A stretch of DNA of 64,000 nt. Source: DATKJY01 sp964540105 (lineage in GTDB: Bacteria > Zixibacteria > MSB-5A5 > GN15 > FEB-12). Both the position numbers and the translations under genes were made by a program. Positions 8,655 to 17,249 of this stretch are shown one piece after another (positions within the stretch are counted from its first letter, which is position 1; each line of letters starts with the position of its first letter). The DNA lies in assembly GCA_964540105.1 (NCBI GenBank), contig CAZILL010000001.1, positions 1,178,001-1,242,000 on the forward strand, given 5' to 3'. The notes beneath the pieces are model-generated. The model was not told where the DNA came from. It saw nothing but the letters and a program-made list of their open reading frames with translations, and made no database searches.

Positions 8655-8699
8655 GAGCAGAACAAGCGCGTTCCTGATTTCAGCGGGTCGCTCAATTGC

Positions 8700-8770
8700 A
8701 AGATATCCCCCTCGCCCGCCTTTTCTATCGGGAGAGGGCGGCGTGAAGCGACGGGTGAGGGCCGCCATGA
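8700..8770 (+). repeat. Diverged palindromic repeat, same style as copies A/B
   Basis: TATCCCCCTCGCCCGCC ... CGGGAGAGGGCGGCG forms an imperfect hairpin and is followed by TGAAGCGACGGGTGAGGG, the same order (C-run/G-run palindrome, then GAAG-CG-GGTGAGGG) as the repeats at 7249 and 56761. The flanking half seen in those copies is missing, so it is at best a partial or related element. Confidence 0.4.
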
Positions 8771-8842
8771 CTAGACCGGCATACGCCCCCAGCCTTCAAT
8801 ATCCTCATAGATGACTGTCACCACGATAACCCAAGAATCTGC

Positions 8843-8871
8843 TTGCATCGTCGTGCTCTGACTCCTATATT
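8843..8871 (+). promoter_or_regulatory. Candidate promoter of the lipoprotein gene at 8963
   Basis: TTGCAT (3/6) at 8843-8848, a 17-base spacer, and TATATT (5/6) at 8866-8871. The implied leader is ~85 bases and ends in AGGAGG before the ATG at 8963. Confidence 0.4.
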
Positions 8872-8962
8872 CTCTATGGCATTTAGCTACTGAATTTCTT
8901 GTCAACGAAAGGAATTCCGCATTCTTGAGTGACAAGTTCGACGAAATTCTCAGGAGGATTAT

Positions 8963-10033
8963 ATGAAGAGAGTATTTGCCCTGGTGGCGCTCCTGCTCAT
9001 TACCCTTCTATTGAGTTGCAGCAGTCGTGTCTCCGAATCGGCTACTTCAAACGACTCGGGAAAGCTCGTTACCGGCGTTCCCGTGGAGATCCAGAAGCTC
9101 CTGGAGCAGTATATGCCGGCCGAGGACAGCTATCCCGACCTTGTTCCAGCAGTGCAGCCATCCGACACATCCATTCTTCGAGACACAAGCCTCGACGTTT
9201 ACGCGGCTGTCTTCTTCTGGGGACAGATTCCCAACAGCACGTTGCCGTTCGCGCGACCAACAGACTGGAGCGGGAGCTTGTCGATGAATGTTCCGGAAAG
9301 GATCGACGTGGTTCATACGATCAGTTTCGAGCGGGGAGAGGATTCCCTTTTGCCGAGCCCCAGGCCGGCTACAGTGGTTTGGGTGTCACGAACCTCGGTG
9401 GATTTTGACGGACTTGGCCTCCTGATTTTCGTGAAGAGAGGGATGGCGACTTTGGTTGTCCCGCAATTGACTTTCGACACCAAGCCGTTCTTCCTGCAGC
9501 TGGGTGTGAATCAGTTGACCTCCTTCTCGGCTCTGTATCAAGTTGATTCGAACAATGTGCTGGCCGTCTGCGCTCGGAAATTGAGCCGAAATCGATGCCC
9601 ACATGGAACACTCGCTGGATTTTGGATCAGGGAAGACAACACGCATATGTCGGGACAGCTTACGGGGAAGTGGCTTTCGGAGGACGGGAAAGCAATCGGA
9701 TACTTCGACGGGAGATTCGGCATAGCTGCAACCGACCCCCGCGGGACTTTCTCTGGCAAGCGAACTGACCTCGACGGCAAGCTAACCGGTTATCTCAAAG
9801 GAACGTGGTCGTACAACGACTACGCGATGTGCCCGACCTGCGGCACAAGGTTTGGAGCATTTGCCGGAGTATATACTGACACAAGCGGTACGGTGCTCGG
9901 CAAGATTGACGGAAGATTCGGTGACCTAAACGCGCCAACGATTCTGCCATCCATGATTCTCCCGCTGGCGGGCCGGTGGCAAACCTACTGCCCAAGCGCA
10001 GGAGACCCGACGTCGAACACCAGCGCCGATTAG
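8963..10033 (+). CDS. Lipoprotein with C-terminal DGRFG-type repeats
   Basis: 356 aa. The N terminus MKRVFALVALLLITLLLSCSS is a lipoprotein signal with the lipobox LLSC, so the mature protein is lipid-anchored. The middle has no motif I recognise. From about residue 215 there are short repeats pairing Gly and aromatic residues (LAGFWIRED, LTGKWLSEDG, GYFDGRFG, LTGYLKGTWS, FAGVYTD, GKIDGRFGD), probably a beta-strand-rich fold; DGRFG occurs twice. A CPTCG pair could bind metal or form a disulfide. AGGAGG sits 7 bases before the ATG. The next gene starts 19 bases after the stop, so the two may form an operon of surface proteins. Function unknown. Confidence 0.7.
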   Translation: MKRVFALVALLLITLLLSCSSRVSESATSNDSGKLVTGVPVEIQKLLEQYMPAEDSYPDLVPAVQPSDTSILRDTSLDVYAAVFFWGQIPNSTLPFARPTDWSGSLSMNVPERIDVVHTISFERGEDSLLPSPRPATVVWVSRTSVDFDGLGLLIFVKRGMATLVVPQLTFDTKPFFLQLGVNQLTSFSALYQVDSNNVLAVCARKLSRNRCPHGTLAGFWIREDNTHMSGQLTGKWLSEDGKAIGYFDGRFGIAATDPRGTFSGKRTDLDGKLTGYLKGTWSYNDYAMCPTCGTRFGAFAGVYTDTSGTVLGKIDGRFGDLNAPTILPSMILPLAGRWQTYCPSAGDPTSNTSAD

Positions 10034-10052
10034 CGTAGCAGACAAGAGGACA

Positions 10053-10970
10053 ATGAATAGAATCTCGTGTTTCATGAGCGCGGCGCTGCAGGCACTCTTG
10101 TTCGTGTTGTCGACTTCAACGACATGTGCCTCCTGTTGCGTCGGTACAACGGGCAATGTCGACGGTTCCGCTGACGGGGTAGCCGACATATCTGACGTCT
10201 TTGCCATGGTGGACTATCTGGGCACGAGCGTGCCGCTCTCCAGCTGTGTAGATGAGAATGACGTCAATAAGGACGGCACAATCGATATCTCAGATCTGTT
10301 TGCGCTGATCGATTACTTGAGCGGAGCGGCGCCGTTGCCTGCGTGCCCGGGGACAGTGATCGATGTGGACGGTAATTCTTATCGAACAGTTGTTATAGGT
10401 ACTCAAGTATGGATGGCCGAGAACTTGAAAGTGACTCACTATCGAAATGGCGACGCCATACCAAACATAACCGATGCCGGCACGTGGGCGGGCATGATTA
10501 CCGGGGCGTATTGCGAATACAATAATGATGCTAGTAATGTCGATACCTATGGGAGATTATACAACTGGTTTGCAGCAAGTGACGGCAGAAACATAGCTCC
10601 GGCAGGTTGGCATGTGCCGAGCGATGTTGAGTGGAAACAGCTAGAGACGTATCTCGGTATGAGTCAGACCGAAGCCGATGCGGATGGCTACTATCGCGGT
10701 ACTGTTGAGGGTGGCAAGTTAAAAGAAAGTGGCACAGCTCATTGGTACAGTCCCAATTCCGGCGCTACGAATGAGTCCGGTTTCTCAGCTTTGCCGGGTG
10801 GCTACGGCGGCCCTTTCGTGTACATGGGGTTGGGTGCTGGATTCTGGTCTTCTACCGAGAACATTAGCAGCACGGGCTGGGACCGAGGCCTGTGGGGTAG
10901 CCTAACAGGAATCGGCCGTTACGACAGTGCTAAGCAAAGTGGCTTCTCGATTCGCTGTGTGAAGGACTGA
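10053..10970 (+). CDS. Secreted dockerin-like + FISUMP-domain protein
   Basis: 305 aa. A signal peptide (MNRISCFMSAALQALLFVLS...) precedes two EF-hand/dockerin-type units: SADGVADISDVFAMVDYL and NKDGTIDISDLFALIDYL (residues ~30-95), each with the D-x-D/N-x-DG calcium-loop pattern and the following helix. The rest is a Fibrobacter succinogenes major paralogous (FISUMP) domain: DVDGNSYRTVVIGTQVWMAENL, GRLYNWFAA, APAGWHVPSDVEWKQLE, GFSALPGGY, FWSSTE and a terminal SIRCVKD. FISUMP proteins are secreted or surface-exposed, with poorly defined roles. The ATG has an AAGAGGA ribosome site. The dockerin pair suggests binding to a calcium-dependent partner (inference). Confidence 0.85.
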   Translation: MNRISCFMSAALQALLFVLSTSTTCASCCVGTTGNVDGSADGVADISDVFAMVDYLGTSVPLSSCVDENDVNKDGTIDISDLFALIDYLSGAAPLPACPGTVIDVDGNSYRTVVIGTQVWMAENLKVTHYRNGDAIPNITDAGTWAGMITGAYCEYNNDASNVDTYGRLYNWFAASDGRNIAPAGWHVPSDVEWKQLETYLGMSQTEADADGYYRGTVEGGKLKESGTAHWYSPNSGATNESGFSALPGGYGGPFVYMGLGAGFWSSTENISSTGWDRGLWGSLTGIGRYDSAKQSGFSIRCVKD

Positions 10971-11031
10971 CTTGTCGCCGAATCCCGCTGTCGCGAGAAT
11001 CATCGCGAAGCGGTCCAACCTACTCTGTGGG

Positions 11032-11517
11032 TCAGTCGAATTCGAACTTAGGGTCGGCCGGAGTCTGCTCAGACGTGACGCGGCCAATCACGATATCCGC
11101 GCGCGTGTAGCTTTCCCCCTTCATCGGTGAACCGTGAAGCCTCCGCAACATTGCCAGCTGTCCAGTATGAGTCAATGCGTCGGCCACCGGCCCCTGGAAG
11201 ATTCGGGTTAGTTCGTTGTGAACCGGTTCTGTCGATCCGAGCGCCTCGTCGAATCTCGCCAACGCCGCGAAGAACCGTTTGCACTCTGAATCCCAATCCT
11301 GCGGAGTGGCCGAATTCCATTTCGGGTCCCCCCTAACAATCGTCAGCCCCCAGTCGAACAGATCCCCCATGTGCGCCACAATTTCAAGCGGCGTCTTGGA
11401 GGAAGGGCCCGGTTTGTAATGCGCGAACGAATCGGGCGCACCGCGCATTGTCTTGGCCGCACGATATGCCACCGTCGCGCACGTATGCCTCAAGAATTCA
11501 CGATCAGTCATGACCAT
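11032..11517 (-). CDS. DinB-like superfamily protein
   Basis: 161 aa. A helical-bundle protein with KTPLEIVAHMGDLFDWGLTIVRG near residue 50 and a C-terminal LTHTGQLAMLRRLHGSPM. The spaced histidines are like the metal-binding triad of DinB/YfiT four-helix proteins, which are often thiol-dependent transferases of unknown substrate. The start may be the first ATG or the third codon, also ATG. No ribosome site is obvious. It converges with the FISUMP gene. Confidence 0.65.
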   Translation of the reverse strand: MVMTDREFLRHTCATVAYRAAKTMRGAPDSFAHYKPGPSSKTPLEIVAHMGDLFDWGLTIVRGDPKWNSATPQDWDSECKRFFAALARFDEALGSTEPVHNELTRIFQGPVADALTHTGQLAMLRRLHGSPMKGESYTRADIVIGRVTSEQTPADPKFEFD

Positions 11518-11642
11518 AAACTACGCTGGCTGCAGCCGGGGCACAATCACATTTGCAGCAGCTTCCCTGAACTCGGCTCAGATTGAATACCGTGCGAAAT
11601 CGCACGTGAACCGGTAGTGTTATCGTCTTTGCACCCTTTTGT

Positions 11643-12071
11643 ATGGAACAGGAGTCAACATCAGAGACCTGGCTTATCAGGACTGCCCTCTCCTATCTCG
11701 GAATTCCCTATCTCTGGGGCGGCGACGATCCCGACGGTTTTGACTGCTCGGGATATGTTCTGGAGTGTCTGAAGTCTGCAGGAATCGTCCGAGAGCAGGA
11801 CGACTTCACTGCCGATCAGCTTATGAGGCGCTTTCCTGACCGCGCGGTCGATCAGCCGCGCAGGGGCGCCCTTCTGTTCACCGTCGACGCAACCCGCAGG
11901 GCGACTCATGTCGTCATCTGTCTTGATCAGCGCTTCCAGATCGGAGCCAGCGGCGGAGATTCGAGCGTTTCCGACCGAGCCTCAGCCTTCCGCCGCAATG
12001 CCTATGTGAAAATTCGGCCGATCCGCTTCGATCCGGCTCGGCACCGGCTGGTATACCCTATGGATGGTTGA
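11643..12071 (+). CDS. NlpC/P60-family cysteine peptidase
   Basis: 142 aa, essentially only the catalytic domain. LSYLGIPYLWGGDDPDGFDCSGYV supplies the nucleophile Cys in the family DCSG motif (residue ~38). The histidine is in ATHVVICLD (~93), and a polar third residue follows in the next strands. Such enzymes cut gamma-D-Glu-diaminopimelate bonds in peptidoglycan. There is no signal peptide and no binding domain, which is unusual for a wall hydrolase, so it may act on intracellular or imported muropeptides. It is not clearly in an operon. Confidence 0.85.
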   Translation: MEQESTSETWLIRTALSYLGIPYLWGGDDPDGFDCSGYVLECLKSAGIVREQDDFTADQLMRRFPDRAVDQPRRGALLFTVDATRRATHVVICLDQRFQIGASGGDSSVSDRASAFRRNAYVKIRPIRFDPARHRLVYPMDG

Positions 12072-12111
12072 GAGGCGGGGAGGATCCCCCGAATTTCTGC
12101 GCGAACCGGAC

Positions 12112-12612
12112 TTACTCCATTGCCCTGAGAGCGCGGATGACTTCCCCGGGAGCTTTGGCCGTCATCAGCTCAGCGCGGAAGGCTTCATGTTGAAGCATCT
12201 CGGCGATCGCTTTGAATGCCTTCAGATAGAAGTTGTCGTCATATGGCGGCGAGGCCATCACAAGAAACAGGTTAACCGGCGCACCATCAGGCGCGCCAAA
12301 ATCGTAACCGTTCGTAGACCGGGCAAACGCCAGCATGAATTCTTTAGCCTGAAGGGACCTAATATGCGGGACTGCCACTCCGTGACCGATAGCTGTGGTC
12401 CACTGCTTCTCGCGGTTGACAAAATCCAGCAGCAATTTGGTGCGGTTGCCAATGCGATGCCCGCTGTCGAGCAGGTCGACCAATTCCCCCAAAATCGTCT
12501 CTTTGGCCTTCAAGAGCCATTTTTCCTTGGAAGCTCCCTCGGTCAACGGTTCAATCTCGCTGGTCATCTCCAGCCGAACCAGCTCCTCGGTAAGGTAACG
12601 TGAAAGGTTCAT
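12112..12612 (-). CDS. PTS EIIA-like protein (fructose/nitrogen type)
   Basis: 166 aa. MNLSRYLTEELVRLEM opens a PTS_EIIA type-2 domain. The phospho-accepting histidine is in AIGHGVAVPHIR (H at ~89), preceded by LLDFVNREKQWTTAIGHG. The C-terminal part, VNLFLVMASP and YLKAFKAIAEMLQHEAFR, is standard. I chose the ATG at 12612 because the family signature starts there; the 42 codons upstream look non-coding. There is no PTS permease nearby, so a regulatory role like that of PtsN is more likely than sugar uptake (inference). Confidence 0.82.
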   Translation of the reverse strand: MNLSRYLTEELVRLEMTSEIEPLTEGASKEKWLLKAKETILGELVDLLDSGHRIGNRTKLLLDFVNREKQWTTAIGHGVAVPHIRSLQAKEFMLAFARSTNGYDFGAPDGAPVNLFLVMASPPYDDNFYLKAFKAIAEMLQHEAFRAELMTAKAPGEVIRALRAME

Positions 12613-12903
12613 GTCATTATCTATTATCGACTTCGCACGACACAAGTTTAGCGCATGATAGGTGTGCGAACCGGCGACGTCAAGCGTATCGGCGCTCCAC
12701 AGCGCGCTTCGTGCAAGAAAAGAGTAGGAAAAATCCACTTTCCGCGTATATTCTATGTGTCCGCTGGACTCATGCGATTCTGCGCTGAAATCTGTGGATA
12801 TCTGTCTTGTCCGACGAGTCCTTATCTGAAAACGAGTCGACTGTGTGACAAAAGATTATCGAAGTGGAACCGTTTGAACTCCTTTTCCCTTCAGGAGGAG
12901 AAC

Positions 12904-13233
12904 ATGAAAACGTTTGTACTGATGAGCCGTCTCGCACCTCATGGCGCCAGTTTGGTCGAAGTGGCGGCAGGAATGAAGAACGGCGACAAGATGGGGAGAA
13001 ACTGGATTGAGCAGGTGAAGCGAATCTGCCCGGAAGCACGTTTTCTCGCGCACTACGCGCTCCTGGGCGGTTACGACTTCATGGATATCTACGAGGCGCC
13101 CGACGAAGAAACAGCCGCGAAAGTTGCCATGATCGGCAATGCCGGCGGCGCGTTTCGAGTGGAAAGCTGGACGGCAATCCCCGATCACCGTCTGATGCAG
13201 TTAGCGCAGGAAGTGAAGGATAAGGGGATATAG
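12904..13233 (+). CDS. GYD-domain protein
   Basis: 109 aa. MKTFVLMSRLAPHGASLVEVA opens the domain, and the signature ALLGGYDFMDIYEAPDEETA follows. The C terminus VESWTAIPDHRLMQL fits this ferredoxin-like fold family, whose biochemical role is unknown. A textbook ribosome site (AGGAGG, seven bases before the ATG) fixes the start. It is probably monocistronic. Confidence 0.8.
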   Translation: MKTFVLMSRLAPHGASLVEVAAGMKNGDKMGRNWIEQVKRICPEARFLAHYALLGGYDFMDIYEAPDEETAAKVAMIGNAGGAFRVESWTAIPDHRLMQLAQEVKDKGI

Positions 13234-13243
13234 CAGGCAAAGG

Positions 13244-13265
13244 GGAGAGGTTACTTCACCTCTCC
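13244..13265. terminator. Bidirectional hairpin between convergent genes
   Basis: GGAGAGGT and ACCTCTCC pair perfectly around a 6-base loop between the GYD gene and the TPR gene, overlapping the latter's stop. There is no T-tract on either side. Confidence 0.45.
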
Positions 13266-14210
13266 AAGGCGCTTCAGGCGAGCCAACCTTTCGGGCTCGT
13301 CCCGCGAAACCCATTTGTCCTTGGACAGAAGCCCATATGCCAGCGCGAAATACTTCGTGGCCTCGGCTGTTTCTTTGAGCTCGAGCAAGCATTCGGCCAG
13401 CTCTTCGTACACATAGCCGTCCATCTCGTCCCCGGATGCCTCCCATTCAGCAAGGAGATCGCGTTGCATAATCAGCGCGGAGCTGGTCTTCTGGAGCATG
13501 CGAAGGCTTTTGGCGATTGACCAACGGGCGATGCGGATCGGAATCGGCTTCCCTTGTTTGATTCGAAACGCCAACCCCTTCTCAAAGATTGCCAGCGCAG
13601 AGTCGTACTGTTTCTGATCAAACCAGGTCCAACCGATGTTGTTGTAAAGACTCCCCAGCCAATTGCGAGCCTTTGGGTCTTTCGACTTCTCCGCCAGCGC
13701 TACCGCTTTGAGGTTCCAGTCCATCCGCTCTTCCGCGGGGGCAGCTATCCCGAGCATGTGAAGAGCGTCGACGGCAAAGAAATCCAAGTCCTTATCCGAT
13801 GCCAGCTGTGACGCTTCGAGGAAAAGCGGCATTGCTTCGGATTGCTTGTTTGATGAGTTGAACACCCGACCTCGCTCCAGCAGATACCGTACGTGCGCAC
13901 GGTTTCCTGCTTTCGGGAGCAGCGGTTGCACCGTGTCAAGAAGCGCGTGAGCAGAATCGAATTTCTGTTGAAGACCCAGCGTGCGGGCGATCTGAGTAAA
14001 AAGCTCAGCACGGTAGGCAACATTGCCAGAGCTTGCCGTCTTGGGAATCAGTTCTCGAAAGCGCGCCTCAGTTTCGGCAGGCTTGTCATAGTCCCAAAGT
14101 GAATCAAAATCTGGAAGAGGTGTCGCTTGTGACTTACTCATAGCATTCACGGTCATCATCATTACTGCCGCACAAGGCAGCAGAATTCCTTTTAAGTAGT
14201 ACCCCGGCAC
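13251..14210 (-). CDS. Exported TPR protein
   Basis: 319 aa from a GTG at 14210. After a putative signal (MPGYYLKGILLPCAAVMMM...) the protein is almost wholly tetratricopeptide repeats (RAELFTQIARTLGLQQKFD, GSLYNNIGWTWFDQKQYD, YEELAECLLELKETAEAT). An in-frame ATG at 14327 would add 39 residues without hydrophobic character. I prefer the GTG because it puts the hydrophobic stretch at the N terminus and lies 6 bases after a -10-like box, but it lacks a ribosome site. Partners and function are unknown. Confidence 0.6.
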   Translation of the reverse strand: MPGYYLKGILLPCAAVMMMTVNAMSKSQATPLPDFDSLWDYDKPAETEARFRELIPKTASSGNVAYRAELFTQIARTLGLQQKFDSAHALLDTVQPLLPKAGNRAHVRYLLERGRVFNSSNKQSEAMPLFLEASQLASDKDLDFFAVDALHMLGIAAPAEERMDWNLKAVALAEKSKDPKARNWLGSLYNNIGWTWFDQKQYDSALAIFEKGLAFRIKQGKPIPIRIARWSIAKSLRMLQKTSSALIMQRDLLAEWEASGDEMDGYVYEELAECLLELKETAEATKYFALAYGLLSKDKWVSRDEPERLARLKRLGEVK

Positions 14211-14216
14211 GTCGCT

Positions 14217-14245
14217 AAAATAAGACAAGTTCAGTCCACGAGCAA
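14217..14245 (-). promoter_or_regulatory. Candidate promoter of the TPR gene
   Basis: Minus strand: TTGCTC, 17 bases, TATTTT. The -10 box ends 6 bases before the proposed GTG start, so the message would be leaderless. Confidence 0.4.
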
Positions 14246-14383
14246 CAGCGAAGATCGGCCTCCCTTGACTTTCTCCGTCCCGTTTGGTAGCTTGAAACCA
14301 GAAGATGATCATTTCTTTGCTTCTCAAACAACCGGCCCAACAGCCGATAATGTATTAATAGGCATAAAGTTAAAGAGGAATTA

Positions 14384-16204
14384 GTGCCCCCATTCTCACA
14401 ACTAAAGCGTTCTCATACCTGCGGACAGATTCGGCTGGCCGACTGCGACCAGCGAATTCGTCTCAATGGCTGGGTCAACAGTTATCGTAATTTAGGCGGA
14501 CTTCTCTTCCTGGATCTTCGCGATCGATATGGTGTCACCCAGGTTGTCATCAATCCGGAGAGTCTCGACCCGGCTATGCTGGCCGACGCCCAGCGCGCAC
14601 GGCATGAGTTTGTGGCGGCCGTTATTGGCACGGTGAGGAAGCGCCCTGAAGGGACAATTAACCACAAACTATCGACGGGTGAGGTGGAAATCGCAGTCGA
14701 CGAGTTCTACATTCTCGCTGAATCCAAGACGCCTCCGTTCGAGATTTCCGATGACAACAATGCCGGCGAACTCCTTCGACTCGAATACCGGTATCTCGAT
14801 CTTCGCCGAAAACCGCTGCAGGAGAGCCTGCGCCTTCGTCATGAAACAGCGCTTGCGATTCGTAATTATCTCAGTTCGGTTGGCTTCTACGAAATCGAAA
14901 CGCCCCTCCTGATTCGGTCGACACCCGAAGGCGCACGCGACTTTGTGGTCCCGAGCCGTGTTCATCACGGCAAGTTCTACGCTCTACCGCAATCCCCGCA
15001 GCTGCTGAAACAGATTCTCATGATCTCAGGATTCGACAAGTACTTCCAGATCGCCCGATGCCTTCGCGATGAAGACCTTCGTTCGGATCGTCAGTTGGAA
15101 CACACCCAAATCGACATGGAGATGTCCTACGTCACCCCTGATGATGTCTTTGCGGTGGTCGAGGGGATGGTGCATCATGTCTTCAAGGCTGTCCTGAAGA
15201 TAGAGGTCCCGACTCCGTTTCCCCGCCTCACTTTCGCGCAAACCATGGATCGCTTCGGGGTTGATAAACCGGATCTTCGCTACGGTCTGGAAATTGTCGA
15301 CCTTACGCCGCTTGTCCAGGACTGCGGGTTCAAGCTGTTTTCCGAAGCAGCCACTTCAGGTGGCGTGGTGAAGGGGATCGTACTCAAAGGAGGCGCATCC
15401 TATTCGCGAAAGCAGATCGACGATCTTACCGCTCGCGCCAAAGAGCTTGGGGCAGGCGGTTTGGCGTACATACTTAGAACTCCTTCCGAGGACAAGTCAC
15501 CGATACTCAAGTTCATAGGGGAATCGATCAAAGACAAGCTCTGCGAGCTGTCCGGAACCCAGACCGGGGACGCCCTCTTCATTGTTTCCGACAAACGCCT
15601 CAAAGCGGAGGTGATCCTGGGGCAGCTCCGCATCCAGCTGGCCAAAGAGAACAAACTGATCCCACCAGGGAAATTCGCGTTTCTATGGGTGACTCATTTC
15701 CCGCTGTTTCATTTCGATGAAACCACACAGCGCTGGGAAGCGATGCACAACATTGTCTCGCATCCGGTGGAAGAGGATTTGCCACATATTGATGCCGGGT
15801 TCACTTCGACTATCCCTGGCACTGATCTGAACCACCCCTGGCGCAAAGCGCGCGCCCTGCAGTACGACCTGGTAGCCAATGGCTGGGAGATAGCTTCGGG
15901 TGGCCAAAGGATAAACCGTCGCGACCTGCAGGAGAAAGTCCTTTCGATTCTCGGGATCGATCGCGAACGGGCTGACAAGATGTTCGGCTTTCTGCTCAAA
16001 GCGCTCGAATACGGAGCACCACCGCACGCCGGCGTTGCTCCCGGACTTGACCGGTTTGTCGCGTTAATGATCGGTGCCGATTCTATTCGTGACGTCATCG
16101 CCTTTCCCAAAACTGCTAACGCGACCTCGCCGATGGATGGTTCTCCGACCGTCATCGAGCAGGAACAGCTGGATGAACTCGGCCTGATCGTCAAGGATAA
16201 TTGA
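14384..16204 (+). CDS. aspS: Aspartyl-tRNA synthetase
   Basis: 606 aa, a normal bacterial AspRS. The OB-fold anticodon-binding domain (RIRLNGWVNSYRNLGGLLFLDLRD) comes first. Class II motif 1 follows, then motif 2 (FQIARCLRDEDLRSDRQLEHTQID), the bacterial GAD insertion (residues ~300-420), and motif 3 (GAPPHAGVAPGLDRFVALM). Start is a GTG at 14384 with AAGAGGAA upstream. Whether it also charges tRNA-Asn cannot be decided here. It heads the group aspS-phoH-pgpH-ybeY-CNNM. Confidence 0.97.
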   Translation: MPPFSQLKRSHTCGQIRLADCDQRIRLNGWVNSYRNLGGLLFLDLRDRYGVTQVVINPESLDPAMLADAQRARHEFVAAVIGTVRKRPEGTINHKLSTGEVEIAVDEFYILAESKTPPFEISDDNNAGELLRLEYRYLDLRRKPLQESLRLRHETALAIRNYLSSVGFYEIETPLLIRSTPEGARDFVVPSRVHHGKFYALPQSPQLLKQILMISGFDKYFQIARCLRDEDLRSDRQLEHTQIDMEMSYVTPDDVFAVVEGMVHHVFKAVLKIEVPTPFPRLTFAQTMDRFGVDKPDLRYGLEIVDLTPLVQDCGFKLFSEAATSGGVVKGIVLKGGASYSRKQIDDLTARAKELGAGGLAYILRTPSEDKSPILKFIGESIKDKLCELSGTQTGDALFIVSDKRLKAEVILGQLRIQLAKENKLIPPGKFAFLWVTHFPLFHFDETTQRWEAMHNIVSHPVEEDLPHIDAGFTSTIPGTDLNHPWRKARALQYDLVANGWEIASGGQRINRRDLQEKVLSILGIDRERADKMFGFLLKALEYGAPPHAGVAPGLDRFVALMIGADSIRDVIAFPKTANATSPMDGSPTVIEQEQLDELGLIVKDN

Positions 16205-16238
16205 CCGTTATAAACTTGAGGAAACGAACGTCTACGCT

Positions 16239-17228
16239 ATGATGCCGAATTACGACAACGGGGAATCGAGGCTGCGCACATTTCCTCTCGAAGGGATCGA
16301 CCAGCGACTGTTGTTCGGCCAGAATGATGTTTTCCTGAGGACAATTGAATCGCGCTTCTCCAGCAAGATCGTGGCACGTGGGGATAAGATTTCGGTTGAA
16401 GGCCCTAGCGACGATGTAGAGCGCGTCATGAGACTTCTGGGGGACCTGGTGACCCGGGTCAAGCAGGGGGATCTCATCACAGAGCAGTACGTGAACTACG
16501 CCATAGGTATGGTCAAGGAGAACGGACAGGGACCGGCCGACAGCATATCGACTGAGGCGCTTCTCACAAGCTCCTTGAAGAAAGTCATTAAGCCGAAGAC
16601 CGTTGGCCAATCCCTTTATGTCGACGCCGTCGACAAGAATGATATTGTCTTTGCGATAGGACCTGCCGGAACCGGCAAGACCTACCTCGCCGTCGCCATG
16701 GCGGTAGCCGAATTGAAATCGAAGCAGGTGAATCGCATTGTTTTCACTCGTCCTGCAGTCGAGGCGGGCGAGTCGCTCGGGTTCCTTCCGGGCGACATCC
16801 GTGCAAAAGTGGATCCGTACTTGAGGCCGATCTACGATTCTCTCTATGATATGCTCCAGACCGACAAGATTGTCAAACTCCTCGAGATGGGCGTCATCGA
16901 GATCGCTCCACTGGCGTTCATGCGTGGCCGCACCTTGAACGAGGCTTTTGTTGTTCTCGACGAAGCCCAGAACACGACCAGCGCCCAGATGAAGATGTTC
17001 CTCACAAGGATCGGCGAGCGATCGAAGGCTGTCATTACCGGCGATGTTACCCAGATTGACCTGCCTGATCGCAAGCAATCGGGGCTGGTCAAGGTCCAGA
17101 AGATTCTCCGTGGGATTCCCGGAATCGAGTTTGTCCATCTGACGGAGAGGGATGTCATCCGCCACCGACTCGTGCAGAGTATTATCAAGGCCTACGAGCG
17201 GTATGAGGACGGCAAGCAGAAGGAGTAA
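16239..17228 (+). CDS. phoH: PhoH-family ATPase
   Basis: 329 aa. An N-terminal KH-like region (FSSKIVARGDKISVEGPSDD) precedes a P-loop ATPase: Walker A GPAGTGKTYLA at ~140, Walker B AFVVLDEAQNTT, and the later arginine motif. The neighbours pgpH and ybeY match the common phoH-ybeY linkage, so a role in RNA processing or ribosome maturation with YbeY is likely (family knowledge plus context). Start ATG 16239; a second ATG follows immediately. Confidence 0.93.
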   Translation: MMPNYDNGESRLRTFPLEGIDQRLLFGQNDVFLRTIESRFSSKIVARGDKISVEGPSDDVERVMRLLGDLVTRVKQGDLITEQYVNYAIGMVKENGQGPADSISTEALLTSSLKKVIKPKTVGQSLYVDAVDKNDIVFAIGPAGTGKTYLAVAMAVAELKSKQVNRIVFTRPAVEAGESLGFLPGDIRAKVDPYLRPIYDSLYDMLQTDKIVKLLEMGVIEIAPLAFMRGRTLNEAFVVLDEAQNTTSAQMKMFLTRIGERSKAVITGDVTQIDLPDRKQSGLVKVQKILRGIPGIEFVHLTERDVIRHRLVQSIIKAYERYEDGKQKE

Positions 17229-17249
17229 GGCGAAACGGATATTCGCCGT

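Larger units (their letters stand above)
8655..8962. other. Gene-free interval
   Basis: 308 bases. It holds a diverged G/C palindrome (8700-8770) and a candidate promoter (8843-8871), both listed separately. I see no convincing coding region or structured RNA in the rest. Confidence 0.6.

Noticed and set aside
10991..11008. TCGCGA-N6-TCGCGA inverted repeat as a terminator between convergent genes
   Set aside because: Short stem and no T-tract on either strand; could be chance in GC-rich DNA.
16191..17165. A 324-codon minus-strand open frame opposite phoH
   Set aside because: PhoH motifs on the plus strand are unmistakable; the antisense frame has no recognisable motif and arises from codon bias.
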